Origin: Corynebacterium hylobatis
Lineage (GTDB): Bacteria; Actinomycetota; Actinomycetes; Mycobacteriales; Mycobacteriaceae
Direction of reading: 5' to 3'
DNA length: 64,000 bases
Assembly: GCF_003955685.1 (NCBI RefSeq)
Contig: NZ_RXHJ01000001.1
Location: 124,001 to 188,000 of the forward strand
Each line of letters begins with the position of its first letter. The first letter of the stretch is position 1. Shown piece by piece: positions 34,487 to 44,693 of this stretch. A program made the position numbers and the translations under genes. A model generated the notes under the pieces. That model made no database searches, was not told the origin of the DNA, and saw only the letters and a program-made list of their open reading frames with translations.

Positions 34487-35195
34487 CACCATCGCCCTCG
34501 GGGGGATCACCCGTTCCTACGGCCCCACCCGCATCATCGCCCCGACCTCCATCGACATCGCCTCCGGCCAGTTCGTCTCCCTGCTCGGCCCCTCCGGTTG
34601 CGGCAAGTCCACGATCCTGTCGATGATCGCGGGCCTCGACCACCCCTCCACCGGCGAGGTCACAGTCAACGGCCGCAGCGCCGTCGTCTTCCAGGACCAC
34701 GCCCTGCTGCCCTGGCTCAGTGCCCGCGGCAACATCGAGTTCGGCCTGCGCTCCGTCCACCCCTCCCTGAGCCCGCTGGAGCGTCGCACCATCGCCGACC
34801 GCCACCTCGATCTGGTGGGACTGGGCCACGCCGCCGACCGCCGCCCCGCCCGCCTCTCCGGAGGCATGCAGCAGCGCGTCGGCATCGCCCGGGCCTTCGC
34901 CGTCGAGCCTGAGATCCTGCTTCTCGACGAGCCGTTCGGCGCCCTCGACGCCCTCACCCGTCGGGAGCTGCAGCTGCAGCTGCTCCAACTGTGGGAGGCG
35001 GACCGCCGCACCGTCGTCATGGTCACCCACGACGTTGACGAGGCGATCCTGCTCTCCGACCGCATCCTAGTGATGTCCCCGTCCCCCGACGCCACGGTCA
35101 TCGCCGACATCGCCGTCGATCTCCCCCGCCCCCGGAGCAACGTTGACCCTGATCCCGCGCTACGCCGTGAGCTGCTGGGACTGCTGCACTCCTAA
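34479..35195 (+). CDS. ABC importer ATPase (SsuB/NrtD-like)
   Basis: A 238-residue ABC ATPase. Walker A GPSGCGKST, Q-loop VVFQDHALLPW, signature LSGGMQQRVGIARAF, Walker B ILLLDEPFGALDALT and the H-loop VTHDVDEA are intact. ATG 34479 overlaps the permease gene by 8 bp. QDHALLPW is typical of nitrate/sulfonate/taurine importers. It completes a full importer with the two upstream genes. Confidence 0.92.
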   Translation: MTSTIALGGITRSYGPTRIIAPTSIDIASGQFVSLLGPSGCGKSTILSMIAGLDHPSTGEVTVNGRSAVVFQDHALLPWLSARGNIEFGLRSVHPSLSPLERRTIADRHLDLVGLGHAADRRPARLSGGMQQRVGIARAFAVEPEILLLDEPFGALDALTRRELQLQLLQLWEADRRTVVMVTHDVDEAILLSDRILVMSPSPDATVIADIAVDLPRPRSNVDPDPALRRELLGLLHS

Positions 35196-35263
35196 CCTCA
35201 TGTGGGTGTGAAGGTCGGCGTTTCTCCCTCACCATCCCTTCCATGCTGCTACCGTCGCTTCTT

Positions 35264-35279
35264 AGTGAACTGTGTCACA
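35264..35279 (+). promoter_or_regulatory. GlxR/CRP-like site before the 48-residue ORF
   Basis: AGTGA-ACTGTG-TCACA matches TGTGA-N6-TCACA at 9 of 10 positions, 55 bp before ATG 35334. GlxR is the cAMP-responsive global regulator of corynebacteria. An overlapping GTGTC-ACAA-GACAC followed by TTTT could alternatively be a weak terminator for the ABC operon. Confidence 0.4.
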
Positions 35280-35333
35280 AGACACTTTTCCCAGTAGTAC
35301 CTGACCTCTCAATGAAATCCGGAAGGACCCATC

Positions 35334-35480
35334 ATGGACCCCATCGCCTTCATCGAAGACAACAGCAGCCAGCGTGCCGAGGGGCTTGTCAACCTCGGGG
35401 TGCCCCAGGAGTGGGCGATGCCGGCGACCATCGCCATGTCAGTCGGCAGCATCCTCCTGCGTTTCCTCTTCCCCTTCTGA
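35334..35480 (+). CDS. 48-residue small protein with hydrophobic C-terminus
   Basis: An open frame from ATG 35334, preceded by GGAAGGA at 6-nt spacing, to TGA 35478-35480. The soluble acidic N-terminus (MDPIAFIEDNSSQRAEGL) is followed by a hydrophobic tail (ATIAMSVGSILLRFLFPF), so it may be a tail-anchored or membrane-associated micropeptide. A strong terminator follows 4 bp after the stop. Ribosome site, defined terminator and possible GlxR box together make a real gene likely. No family is recognised. Confidence 0.65.
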   Translation: MDPIAFIEDNSSQRAEGLVNLGVPQEWAMPATIAMSVGSILLRFLFPF

Positions 35481-35484
35481 CGCG

Positions 35485-35527
35485 AAAACCGCCCGGCCCC
35501 TCCGTCATGGAGGGACCGGGCGGTTTT
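35485..35527. terminator. Bidirectional intrinsic terminator
   Basis: AAAACCGCCCGG (35485-35496) pairs with CCGGGCGGTTTT (35516-35527), with further CCCTCC/GGAGGG pairing inside. A-tract on one side and T-tract on the other: it can end both the small-protein transcript (+) and ilvC (-). Confidence 0.92.
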
Positions 35528-35542
35528 GGCCTTCCGCGGGAC

Positions 35543-36610
<1,068 letters not shown>

Positions 36611-36681
36611 TCATGAGACAGAGTTACCCATTCTGGTGGACCTAATATGCAGACCGTCTCACCAGATGGGATTTTGGGATG

Positions 36682-37197
36682 TTATTTCGAGGGTGCCATC
36701 GTCTTTGGACCGCGGTTGAGCGCGATCTGACCGGACTGGACGAGCTCGCGCACACCGAAAGGCTCGAGGACCTCCAGCAGGGCACGCAGCTTGCCCGGGG
36801 TGCCGGTGGCCTCGATGACCACGGACTCCTGGGCGACGTCGACGACGCGGGCACGGAAAATGTTCGCGGCGTCGACAACCTGCGGACGGTTGGTGTTGTC
36901 CGCGTTGACCTTCACCAGCATGATGCCGCGGGCGATGGTGGACTCCTCCTCGAGGCGGACGACCTTGAGCACAGGGATGATCTTGTTCAGCTGCTTGGTC
37001 ACCTGCTCGATGACCAGCTCGTTGGCGTCGACCACGATGGTGATGCGGTTGATGCCTTCGGTCTCCGTGTTCGCGGAGACCAGCGACACGAGGTTGTAGC
37101 CGCGGCGGGTGAACATGCCGGCCACCCGAGAGATGATGCCGTCGACGTCCTGGACCAGGACGCTGAGGGTGTTGCGGACGATATCAGTGGGAGCCAT
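36682..37197 (-). CDS. ilvN: Acetohydroxyacid synthase small regulatory subunit
   Basis: A 171-residue regulatory subunit with an N-terminal ACT domain (NTLSVLVQDVDGIISRVAGMFTRRGYNL) and a C-terminal ALS_ss_C domain. It confers valine-type feedback inhibition on IlvB. ATG 37197 begins 4 bp after the ilvB stop, so the two are translationally linked. Confidence 0.96.
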   Translation of the reverse strand: MAPTDIVRNTLSVLVQDVDGIISRVAGMFTRRGYNLVSLVSANTETEGINRITIVVDANELVIEQVTKQLNKIIPVLKVVRLEEESTIARGIMLVKVNADNTNRPQVVDAANIFRARVVDVAQESVVIEATGTPGKLRALLEVLEPFGVRELVQSGQIALNRGPKTMAPSK

Positions 37198-37201
37198 GTT
37201 C

Positions 37202-39076
37202 CTAGTTCTCCTTCTGCTCGGCAGACTCGTCGATGACCTCATCGATGGCGGCGGGGGTCTCAGCGGCGGACTCGTCACCTTCGAAGAACGGGCGCAGACC
37301 GCGCGCGTACTCGATGTCGGAGTTGGAGGAACCGGCCGAGACCATCGGCCAGACCTGGGCGTCCTCACCGACGATGAACTCGACGACGACGGGGCGGTCA
37401 TTGATCTCGCGCGCCTTCTGGATGGCAGGGATGACCTCCTCCTCCTTCGTCACCCGGATCGCGGCGCAGCCGAGCGCCTCGGAGAGCTGGACGAAGTCCG
37501 GGATGTAGGTGTCACCGAAGCCCAGCTTTGTGTTGGAGTAACGGCCGTCGTAGAACAGGGTCTGCCACTGGCGGACCATGCCCAGGTTGCCGTTGTTGAT
37601 CAGGGCGACCTTGATCGGGAACCCCTCGACGGCAGCGGTGGTCAGCTCCTGGTTGGTCATCTGGAAGCAACCGTCACCGTCGATCGCCCAGACCTCCTTC
37701 TCGGGCTGGCCGGCCTTCGCGCCCATGGCGGCGGGCACGGAATAACCCATGGTGCCCAGACCACCGGAGTTGAGCCAGGTGCGCGGGTTCTCGAAGTCGA
37801 TGAACTGCGCGGCCCACATCTGGTGCTGGCCGACACCGGCGACGTAGATGGCCTCCGGTCCGACCTCCTTCGACAGGGTCTCGATGACGAACTGCGGGGA
37901 GAGCATCCCGTCGGACTGCTTCTCGTAGCCCCGCGGGAAACGCTCCTTGAGCCCATTGAGGTACTCGACCCACGGGCCGATGACCGGCGGGTTGATGTTC
38001 TTCGCGGACTTGTAGGTGCGTGTCAGGGCGGAGAGGACCTCGCGGGCGTCGCCGACGATCGGGACGGTGACCTCGCGGATCTTGCCGATCTCGGCCGGGT
38101 CGATATCGGCGTGGATGACCTGGGCGTCGGGGGCGAACTCGTCGAGGTTGCCGGTGACGCGGTCATCGAAACGCGCGCCGATGGCGATGAGCAGGTCAGC
38201 GCGCTGCATGGCGCCGACGGCCGGGACGGCGCCGTGCATACCGGGCATGCCCATGTGCAGCGGGTGGGACTCCGGGAACGCACCGAGGGCCATGAGGGTG
38301 GTCACGACCGGGATGCCGGTGTACTCGGCGAAGTCCAGCAGCTCCTTGTGCGCGTCGGCCTTGATGACGCCGCCGCCGATGTAGAGGCAGGGTCGCTCGG
38401 ACTCTGCGATGAGCTGGACGGCCTGGGTGATCTGGCGCGAGTGCGGCGTGGTCACCGGCTTGTAGCCCGGCAGGTCGATCTTGGGCGGCCAGACGAAGTC
38501 GAACTCCGCGTTCTGGATGTCCTTCGGGATGTCCACCAGGACCGGTCCCGGACGGCCCGTCAGCGCGAGGTGGAATGCCTCGGCCAGGGTGCGGGCGATG
38601 TCGTTGGGGTCGGTGACCATGAAGTTGTGCTTCGTGATCGGCATGGTGACCCCACGGATGTCCGCCTCCTGGAAGGCGTCGGTGCCCAGCAGGCTACGGC
38701 CGACCTGGCCGGTGATGGCGACCATCGGGACCGAATCGAGGTTGGCGTCGGCAAGCGGGGTGACCAGGTTGGTGGCACCCGGGCCGGAGGTGGCGATGCA
38801 CACGCCGACCTTGCCGGTGACCTGTGCGTAGCCGGTGGCTGCGTGGCCGGAGCCCTGCTCATGACGCACCAGCACGTGGCGCAGCTTGGTGGACGAGAAC
38901 AGGGGGTCATACAGCGGGAGGATGGCTCCACCGGGCAGGCCGAAGACGATGTCGGTGCCGAGCTCCTCCAGGGAACGGACGATCGCCTGGGCGCCGGTCA
39001 TCCGCTCCGGGGCGTCAGCGGCACCGGGCGCCTTCTTGGCGACCGTGGCCGGGGTGGGCGATTGCGAAGCTGCCAC
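37202..39076 (-). CDS. ilvB: Acetohydroxyacid synthase catalytic subunit
   Basis: A 624-residue thiamine-diphosphate enzyme: [15 protein letters not shown], active-site Glu region [14 protein letters not shown], and the ThDP/Mg motif [18 protein letters not shown]. It makes acetolactate and acetohydroxybutyrate, the first common step to valine, leucine and isoleucine. It starts with GTG, preceded by AGGAG about 9 nt upstream, and lies behind a leader peptide and attenuator. Confidence 0.97.
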   Translation of the reverse strand: MAASQSPTPATVAKKAPGAADAPERMTGAQAIVRSLEELGTDIVFGLPGGAILPLYDPLFSSTKLRHVLVRHEQGSGHAATGYAQVTGKVGVCIATSGPGATNLVTPLADANLDSVPMVAITGQVGRSLLGTDAFQEADIRGVTMPITKHNFMVTDPNDIARTLAEAFHLALTGRPGPVLVDIPKDIQNAEFDFVWPPKIDLPGYKPVTTPHSRQITQAVQLIAESERPCLYIGGGVIKADAHKELLDFAEYTGIPVVTTLMALGAFPESHPLHMGMPGMHGAVPAVGAMQRADLLIAIGARFDDRVTGNLDEFAPDAQVIHADIDPAEIGKIREVTVPIVGDAREVLSALTRTYKSAKNINPPVIGPWVEYLNGLKERFPRGYEKQSDGMLSPQFVIETLSKEVGPEAIYVAGVGQHQMWAAQFIDFENPRTWLNSGGLGTMGYSVPAAMGAKAGQPEKEVWAIDGDGCFQMTNQELTTAAVEGFPIKVALINNGNLGMVRQWQTLFYDGRYSNTKLGFGDTYIPDFVQLSEALGCAAIRVTKEEEVIPAIQKAREINDRPVVVEFIVGEDAQVWPMVSAGSSNSDIEYARGLRPFFEGDESAAETPAAIDEVIDESAEQKEN

Positions 39077-39204
39077 GTTATCTAGCTCCTAATTCACAAG
39101 GACAATGCAGTTGGATACGCTACCCGGCAACCACCCCTGTGGTGTGGAGTGGGTGCACCGGATCGCAGGCGGCGACAAAAGTTGTCTGTGACCATTGATG
39201 AACA

Positions 39205-39262
39205 CTAATGACAAAGCCCCCGAACAGACACTGATGGTGGGTGCTGTCGAGGGCGCTTGTCG
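39205..39262 (-). promoter_or_regulatory. ilvBNC attenuator hairpin
   Basis: The segment 39210-39228 pairs imperfectly with 39244-39261 (GACAA..GCCC..ACAG type arms). On the minus strand the stem is GC-rich and followed by CTTTGTCATT. It lies between the leader peptide stop and ilvB, the position of the known C. glutamicum attenuator. Competing inner pairing is possible. Confidence 0.65.
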
Positions 39263-39283
39263 ATACGACCGGGCGGGAAGTCG

Positions 39284-39331
39284 TTACGGCAGGCGCCGCG
39301 CAGCTACTACCCGAAGTCGAATACTGATCAT
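39284..39331 (-). CDS. ilvBNC leader peptide, 15 aa
   Basis: MISIRLRVVAARRLP from ATG 39331 to TAA at 39284-39286. It contains Ile, Leu and Val codons and aligns with the 15-residue C. glutamicum ilvB leader (MTIIRLVVVTARRLP, from memory). An in-frame ATG at 39343 would give a 19-residue form with two more Val and Ile codons. Ribosome stalling at these codons under branched-chain amino acid shortage would relieve termination upstream of ilvB. The 303-bp ilvB/mscCG gap otherwise holds only the attenuator and divergent promoters. Confidence 0.85.
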   Translation of the reverse strand: MISIRLRVVAARRLP

Positions 39332-39379
39332 GACGACGATCATACACACCGATTTGCGGATAGTCGTATCGTGGGCGCC

Positions 39380-40906
39380 ATGCTTGAGTTCGTCACCTAT
39401 CTACTTAACCGTGCCTGGCACTGGATCGCCGATGTGGGTCTGACCCTGGCGATCCTGCTCGTCATAGCACTCCTCGTCCCCCGGATCGGCCGCTTCGCGC
39501 AACGCTGGTTGTCCCGCGGCATCGAGGAATCCACCGACGCCGACGAATCCAAGACCCGTCTGGCCCTCACCGGCGTCGCCATCTACATCGCCCAGATCAT
39601 CGCCTTCTTCCTGCTGCTCATCTTCCTGTTGCAGGCCGTCGGTTTCTCACTGGCCGGCGCCGCCATCCCCGCGACCGTCGTATCGGCGGCCATCGGTTTC
39701 GGTGCCCAGTCGATCATCGCCGACTTCCTCGCCGGGCTGTTCATACTCACGGAGAAGCAGTTCGGTGTCGGCGACTGGGTTCGTTTCGAAGGCAACGGCA
39801 TCGTCGTTGAGGGCACTGTCATCCAGGTCACCATGCGCGCCACCCGCATCCGCACCCTCAAGCAGGAGACGGTGATCATCCCCAATTCCACCGCCAGGGT
39901 GGCCATCAACTCCTCCAACTACTGGTCCCGGGCCGTCGTGGTCATGCCGGTACCACTGCTGGGTTCCGATGACGCGGAGGACGCCATCAACCGCTCCGAG
40001 GCGGCCACCCGCCGCGCTTTAAGACGCCCCGATGTCGCCGCCGAGCTCATCGGCGAGCTCGACGTCCACCCGGCTGTTGACGTCAACCCGCCCGCGACCG
40101 TCGGCATGCCCTGGACCGTGGACATGCGTTTCATGATCCAGGTCCAGGCCGGCTCCCAGTGGCTCGTCGAACGTGCCATCCGCACCGAGATCCTCGACGA
40201 GTTCTGGAACGAGTACGGCTCCGCCACCACCGTCACCGGTGAGGTCAAGGACCGCGTGGACACGGTCACCACCGCGGCCATGACCCACTCCCCGCTCATC
40301 GACGCCCCGCTACCCGGCACCCGGGACTCCGCCAACGATGAGGAGGCCACCGTCCCGGAGGGTTTCGCCGACGAGGAGGGCCGGGACCCGGCCGTCGTCG
40401 ACCGCGGTATCCAGGGCGACGAACCGGAGGACACCGTCGAGGAGGAGACCCCCGCCGGGGGCGTGTTCCGCAACGATGAGCCCGTCTCAGGGTGGAAACG
40501 GTTCGCCTCTGTCGGCGGACGGGTCCGCCCCTCCACCACCTACCTCTTCGGGGTGCTGTTCACCCTGCTCATCCTCAAGAGCCTCACCGTCGAGGCCGGC
40601 GAAGGCGGTCCCTCCGGCATCCTCGCCCCGCGCCCGGTGAACACCGCCCCCGCAACCTCCGAGCCCACCCCCACCCCGGAGCCGGAATCGACCTTCGTTC
40701 CTGAGCCGACCCTGCCCACCGGGACCTTCACGCCCACCACCCCCACCGGCACCCCGGAACCGACCCCCTTCGGCGGGGAGGTGCAGGAGCCCGAGTCGAC
40801 CCCGACCCAGCCACAGCAGGCCCCCCAGCAGGCCCCTACCCCCCAGCCGACCGCCACCCAGCCACAGGTCACCCCGGAGACAGGCGCCCCGACCACCCTG
40901 AACTAG
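39380..40906 (+). CDS. mscCG: MscCG-type mechanosensitive channel / glutamate exporter
   Basis: A 508-residue MscS-family channel. Membrane segments lie at about 12-32, 62-84 and 88-112, the last containing the pore helix (VVSAAIGFGAQSIIADFLAGLF), followed by the cytoplasmic beta domain (GDWVRFEGNGIVVEGTV). A corynebacterial C-terminal extension has a fourth membrane segment (YLFGVLFTLLILKSL, about residues 395-410) and a Pro/Thr/Glu-rich tail. This extra segment and the position beside ilvB match C. glutamicum MscCG (NCgl1221), the tension-gated glutamate exporter. ATG 39380 is chosen; an in-frame GTG lies 9 bp upstream. Confidence 0.92.
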   Translation: MLEFVTYLLNRAWHWIADVGLTLAILLVIALLVPRIGRFAQRWLSRGIEESTDADESKTRLALTGVAIYIAQIIAFFLLLIFLLQAVGFSLAGAAIPATVVSAAIGFGAQSIIADFLAGLFILTEKQFGVGDWVRFEGNGIVVEGTVIQVTMRATRIRTLKQETVIIPNSTARVAINSSNYWSRAVVVMPVPLLGSDDAEDAINRSEAATRRALRRPDVAAELIGELDVHPAVDVNPPATVGMPWTVDMRFMIQVQAGSQWLVERAIRTEILDEFWNEYGSATTVTGEVKDRVDTVTTAAMTHSPLIDAPLPGTRDSANDEEATVPEGFADEEGRDPAVVDRGIQGDEPEDTVEEETPAGGVFRNDEPVSGWKRFASVGGRVRPSTTYLFGVLFTLLILKSLTVEAGEGGPSGILAPRPVNTAPATSEPTPTPEPESTFVPEPTLPTGTFTPTTPTGTPEPTPFGGEVQEPESTPTQPQQAPQQAPTPQPTATQPQVTPETGAPTTLN

Positions 40907-40909
40907 CAT
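40904..40909 (+). promoter_or_regulatory. -10 hexamer TAGCAT of the PH-domain gene
   Basis: TAGCAT spanning the mscCG stop region, 7 nt before ATG 40917. Confidence 0.4.
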
Positions 40910-40916
40910 TGACTCC

Positions 40917-41459
40917 ATGAGTTCAGACGCTGTGCACGCAGAGTCCGTGCAGTTCAGGCCGGAACGCACCCACATCCTCGCTGCTGTACTGATGAGCGCC
41001 ATCGCGTTGCTGGTCATCGGTTCCGCCCCGCAGTACCTTTTCTGGGTGCTCATCGTCCCCGTCCTCTTCATCGTCTGGGTCCTGCGGGCCCGCACGACGG
41101 TGGGGGAAAAAGGAGTGGACATCCGGTATGCCTTCCGTGGCTCCCGCTTCATCAAGTGGGAGAACATGGCCGGCATCGCCTTCAAGGGTTCGCGTGCGCT
41201 GCTGACCACCAAGGACGGTAAATCCCACCCCCTGCCCGCCGTGACCTTCAACTCCCTGCCGAAGCTGGCGGAGGCCTCCCGCGGCCGGATCCCGGACGTA
41301 GTGGGTTCCGCCGAGGAGGCCGCCGAGGACAAGGTGACCATCATCCGACGGGATGGGGAGCAGATCCTCATCTCGAAGGAGGAGTACGCTGCCCGGCAGG
41401 AATCCTCCGGGAAGAAACCCGACAACCCCGACACCATCAACAATTCAAGGAGCAACTAA
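40917..41459 (+). CDS. PH-domain membrane protein
   Basis: 180 residues with two adjacent hydrophobic helices (ILAAVLMSAIALLVIG and YLFWVLIVPVLFIVWVL), then a bacterial PH-like beta domain (TTVGEKGVDIRYAFRGSRFIKWENMAGIAF) and a charged tail. It is common next to ilvD in corynebacteria. Function unknown. Its stop abuts the ilvD GTG, so both are probably co-transcribed. Confidence 0.78.
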   Translation: MSSDAVHAESVQFRPERTHILAAVLMSAIALLVIGSAPQYLFWVLIVPVLFIVWVLRARTTVGEKGVDIRYAFRGSRFIKWENMAGIAFKGSRALLTTKDGKSHPLPAVTFNSLPKLAEASRGRIPDVVGSAEEAAEDKVTIIRRDGEQILISKEEYAARQESSGKKPDNPDTINNSRSN

Positions 41460-43298
41460 GTGATCCCGCTTCGATCCCGAGTCACCACCGTCGGCCGTAA
41501 CGCCGCCGGAGCCCGTGCCCTGTGGCGTGCCACCGGCACCCAGGAGCACGAGTTCGGCAAGCCGATCGTCGCGATCGTCAACTCCTACACCCAGTTCGTG
41601 CCGGGTCACGTCCACCTCAAGAACGTCGGCGACATCGTCGCCGACGCCGTCCGTGCCGCGGGTGGCGTTCCGAAGGAGTTCCACACCATCGCCGTCGACG
41701 ACGGCATCGCCATGGGCCACGGCGGCATGCTCTACTCACTGCCCTCCCGTGAGATCATCGCCGACTCCGTCGAGTACATGGTCAACGCGCACACCGCCGA
41801 CGCCATGGTCTGCATCTCCAACTGCGACAAGATCACCCCGGGCATGCTCAACGCCGCGCTGCGCCTGAACATCCCTGCCGTCTTCGTCTCCGGCGGCCCG
41901 ATGGAGGCCGGCAAGGCCGTCGTCGTCGACGGCGTCGCCCAGGCCCCCACGGACCTGATCACGGCGATCGCCGCCTCCGCGAACGAGGCCATCTCGGATG
42001 CTGATCTGGCGACCATTGAGGAGTCCGCCTGCCCGACCTGCGGTTCCTGCTCCGGCATGTTCACCGCCAACTCGATGAACTGCCTCACCGAGGCCCTCGG
42101 CCTGTCCCTGCCGGGCAACGGCACCACGCTGGCCACCCACTCCGCCCGCCGCCGCCTCTTCGAGCAGGCCGGCGAGACCATCGTCGACCTGTGCCGCCGC
42201 TACTACGGCGAGGAGGACGAGTCCGTCCTGCCGCGTAATGTCGCCACCAAGGAAGCCTTCCGCAACGCCATGGCGCTGGACATGGCCATGGGTGGCTCCA
42301 CCAACACGATCCTGCACACCCTGGCCGCCGCGCAGGAGGGTGAGATCGACTTCGACCTCAGCGACATCGAGGAGATCTCCCACCAGGTCCCCTGCCTGTC
42401 CAAGGTCGCCCCCAACGGCGACTACCACGTGGAGGATGTCCACCGTGCCGGCGGCATCCCCGCCATCCTGGGTGAGTTGCGCCGTGCCGACCTGCTCAGC
42501 GACGACGTCCACACCATCAGCTACAACTCACTCGGCGAGTGGCTCGATGACTGGGACATCCGTGGTGGCAAGGCCACCGACGAGGCCCTCGATCTCTTCC
42601 ACGCCGCCCCGGGTGGCGTGCGCACCACCGAGCCCTTCTCCACCGACAACCGCTGGAGCTCCCTGGACACCGACGCGAAGAGCGGCTGCATCCACAACGT
42701 TGAGCACGCCCACTCCGCCGATGGCGGTCTGGTGGTCCTGCGCGGCAACCTGGCCCCGGACGGATCCGTCCTCAAGACCGCCGGCGTCAAGGAGGAGCTC
42801 TGGAGCTTCACCGGCCCGGCCCGCGTCGTCGACTCCCAGGAGGCGGCCGTCTCCACCATCCTCAAGCGCGAGGTCCAGCCCGGTGAGGTCGTGGTCATCC
42901 GCTACGAGGGTCCCGCCGGCGGTCCCGGCATGCAGGAGATGCTCCACCCGACCTCCTTCCTCAAGGGTGCCGGCCTGGGCGAGGCCTGCGCGTTGATCAC
43001 CGACGGCCGCTTCTCCGGCGGCACCTCCGGGCTGTCCATCGGCCACATCTCCCCCGAGGCCGCCCACGGTGGTCTCATCGGCCTGGTGCGCAACGGTGAC
43101 CCGATCACCATCGATGTCCAGACCCGCCGTCTGTCGCTGGATCTGCCGGAGGAGGAGATCGAGACCCGCCGCGCGGAGATGGAGGCCAGCGAGAAGCCCT
43201 GGACCCCCGACCGCGAGCGTGTCGTCACCAAGGCGCTGCGCGCGTACGCCGCGATGGCCACATCGGCCGATAAGGGTGCTGTCCGCCAGGTCGACTAA
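41460..43298 (+). CDS. ilvD: Dihydroxyacid dehydratase
   Basis: A 612-residue IlvD/Edd-family iron-sulfur dehydratase: CDKITPGML and [18 protein letters not shown] carry cluster cysteines, and the C-terminal [20 protein letters not shown] is the family signature. It makes the 2-oxo acids of valine and isoleucine. It starts with GTG directly after the upstream TAA, with AAGGAG 7 nt before it. Confidence 0.97.
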   Translation: MIPLRSRVTTVGRNAAGARALWRATGTQEHEFGKPIVAIVNSYTQFVPGHVHLKNVGDIVADAVRAAGGVPKEFHTIAVDDGIAMGHGGMLYSLPSREIIADSVEYMVNAHTADAMVCISNCDKITPGMLNAALRLNIPAVFVSGGPMEAGKAVVVDGVAQAPTDLITAIAASANEAISDADLATIEESACPTCGSCSGMFTANSMNCLTEALGLSLPGNGTTLATHSARRRLFEQAGETIVDLCRRYYGEEDESVLPRNVATKEAFRNAMALDMAMGGSTNTILHTLAAAQEGEIDFDLSDIEEISHQVPCLSKVAPNGDYHVEDVHRAGGIPAILGELRRADLLSDDVHTISYNSLGEWLDDWDIRGGKATDEALDLFHAAPGGVRTTEPFSTDNRWSSLDTDAKSGCIHNVEHAHSADGGLVVLRGNLAPDGSVLKTAGVKEELWSFTGPARVVDSQEAAVSTILKREVQPGEVVVIRYEGPAGGPGMQEMLHPTSFLKGAGLGEACALITDGRFSGGTSGLSIGHISPEAAHGGLIGLVRNGDPITIDVQTRRLSLDLPEEEIETRRAEMEASEKPWTPDRERVVTKALRAYAAMATSADKGAVRQVD

Positions 43299-43301
43299 CA
43301 T
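43296..43301 (+). promoter_or_regulatory. -10 hexamer TAACAT of the GT87 gene
   Basis: TAACAT overlaps the ilvD stop and is followed by 7 nt and GTG 43309. Confidence 0.45.
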
Positions 43302-43308
43302 CGGCCGG

Positions 43309-44580
43309 GTGAGTTCCCCCGATACATCCCTGAAGCCCGCGAAGCTTTCCCTGGACACCATCCTCAAGATGGTGACCGCCCTGGGACTGGTCGCGGGCTT
43401 CGGCGTCACGGGGCGCCAGCTGATGATCACCGACTTCCCCGTCGACATGATCATCTACCGCGAGGGCGTGCGAGCCTTCCTTGAGGGCAGTGAGATGTAC
43501 TCCGTCCCCATGTACGCGGGTGACCTGGCGCTGCCGTTCATCTATCCCCCGTTCGGCGCCCTCGTTCTCGTGCCCCTCACGGTCTTCGACGCCATCCACC
43601 ACGACCTTGCCGGCGACATCATCATCATGGCCTCCTCGGCGTTGATCCTGGTCTGCCTGTGGTTCGTGCTGAGGGCGGTGACGCGCGGGAGTGTCGATAA
43701 GCGCGGCCTGGCCGCCCTCACCGCTGCGACCTGGCCGGTGGTACTGCTCATCGAACCTGTCTGGTTGAACGCGGGCTTCGCGCAGGTCAACGTGGTGATC
43801 ATGGCGCTGGTCGTACTCGATCTCGTGCCCAGGCGACGTTTCCTGCCGCAGGGCAGCCTCATCGGCATCGCGGCGGCCATCAAGATCACCCCTCTGGCGA
43901 TGCTGCTGTATTTCCTCCTGCGTCGCGATTTCCGAGCCATCATCACCGCCGGTGTCTCCGCCCTCGTGGTCACGGGGCTGGCCGCACTAGTCCGCTGGGA
44001 CGCGACCGTCGACTACTTCTCCACCGTCCTGCTGGGCATGGGCACCGACAGCGAGTTCGGCGTCAGCGCCGTCTACCAGTCCAACAGCTCCCTCAAGGGC
44101 ATGCTCATGCGCTGGTGGACCAGCGACGCCGCCCTCGACGCGAACTCCACCCTGACCAACATCATCTGGCTGGTATTCGCCCTGTTGACGATCGTACTCG
44201 GCGGGTGGCTGATGATCGCGCTCTTCCGCCGCGACATGCTTATCGACGCCGCCCTCGTCAACGCCGTCATCATGCTCCTCATCTCCCCCGTCTCCTGGTC
44301 CCACCACTGGGTCTGGCTGACCCTGCTGCTGCCGGTCCTCGCCTGGCGTTGCCTGACGGTGCTCCGCGCCCCCGTGACACTGTCCGCCCTTGTTCTCCTG
44401 TGGTCCGTCCTCGTGCTCACCCAGCCCCCGAAGTGGTGGTTCGGCGACTCCGTGGAGATCCACTACTTCAACGCCGTGGACAAATTCCTCGTCTCCGATT
44501 TCGTGTGGCTGGGCCTTGCCGTGCTCATCTCCTGGGCCTTCGCTCTGCGCCAGGCTCCCCGCGCCCCTACACCCTCCTGA
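43309..44580 (+). CDS. GT87-type polyprenyl-phosphate mannosyltransferase-like membrane protein
   Basis: A 423-residue polytopic protein (about 10 hydrophobic segments) of the GT-C/DUF2029 (GT87) family. The early loop DMIIYREGVRAFLEGSEMYS and YPPFGALVLVPL are characteristic of alpha-1,2-mannosyltransferases of mycobacterial and corynebacterial lipomannan/lipoarabinomannan synthesis. It acts at the outer face of the plasma membrane. The exact acceptor is undetermined. It starts with GTG behind a TAACAT hexamer. Confidence 0.82.
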   Translation: MSSPDTSLKPAKLSLDTILKMVTALGLVAGFGVTGRQLMITDFPVDMIIYREGVRAFLEGSEMYSVPMYAGDLALPFIYPPFGALVLVPLTVFDAIHHDLAGDIIIMASSALILVCLWFVLRAVTRGSVDKRGLAALTAATWPVVLLIEPVWLNAGFAQVNVVIMALVVLDLVPRRRFLPQGSLIGIAAAIKITPLAMLLYFLLRRDFRAIITAGVSALVVTGLAALVRWDATVDYFSTVLLGMGTDSEFGVSAVYQSNSSLKGMLMRWWTSDAALDANSTLTNIIWLVFALLTIVLGGWLMIALFRRDMLIDAALVNAVIMLLISPVSWSHHWVWLTLLLPVLAWRCLTVLRAPVTLSALVLLWSVLVLTQPPKWWFGDSVEIHYFNAVDKFLVSDFVWLGLAVLISWAFALRQAPRAPTPS

Positions 44581-44693
44581 GCTGCCCTTTCATCGAAAGT
44601 TCACCCCCATCCGTCACCCTCATGTCGGGGCCGTGGTCTAGCGTCGGAATCGAACAGGAAAGCGACAATGTTCGAAGGGGGTGAACACGCACG

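Noticed and set aside
37109..39085. Very long open frame (about 658 codons) on the plus strand opposite ilvB/ilvN
   Set aside because: Its translation is Gly/Val/Asp/Leu-rich with no family motifs and is the complement of a clear ilvB coding frame; high GC creates such frames.
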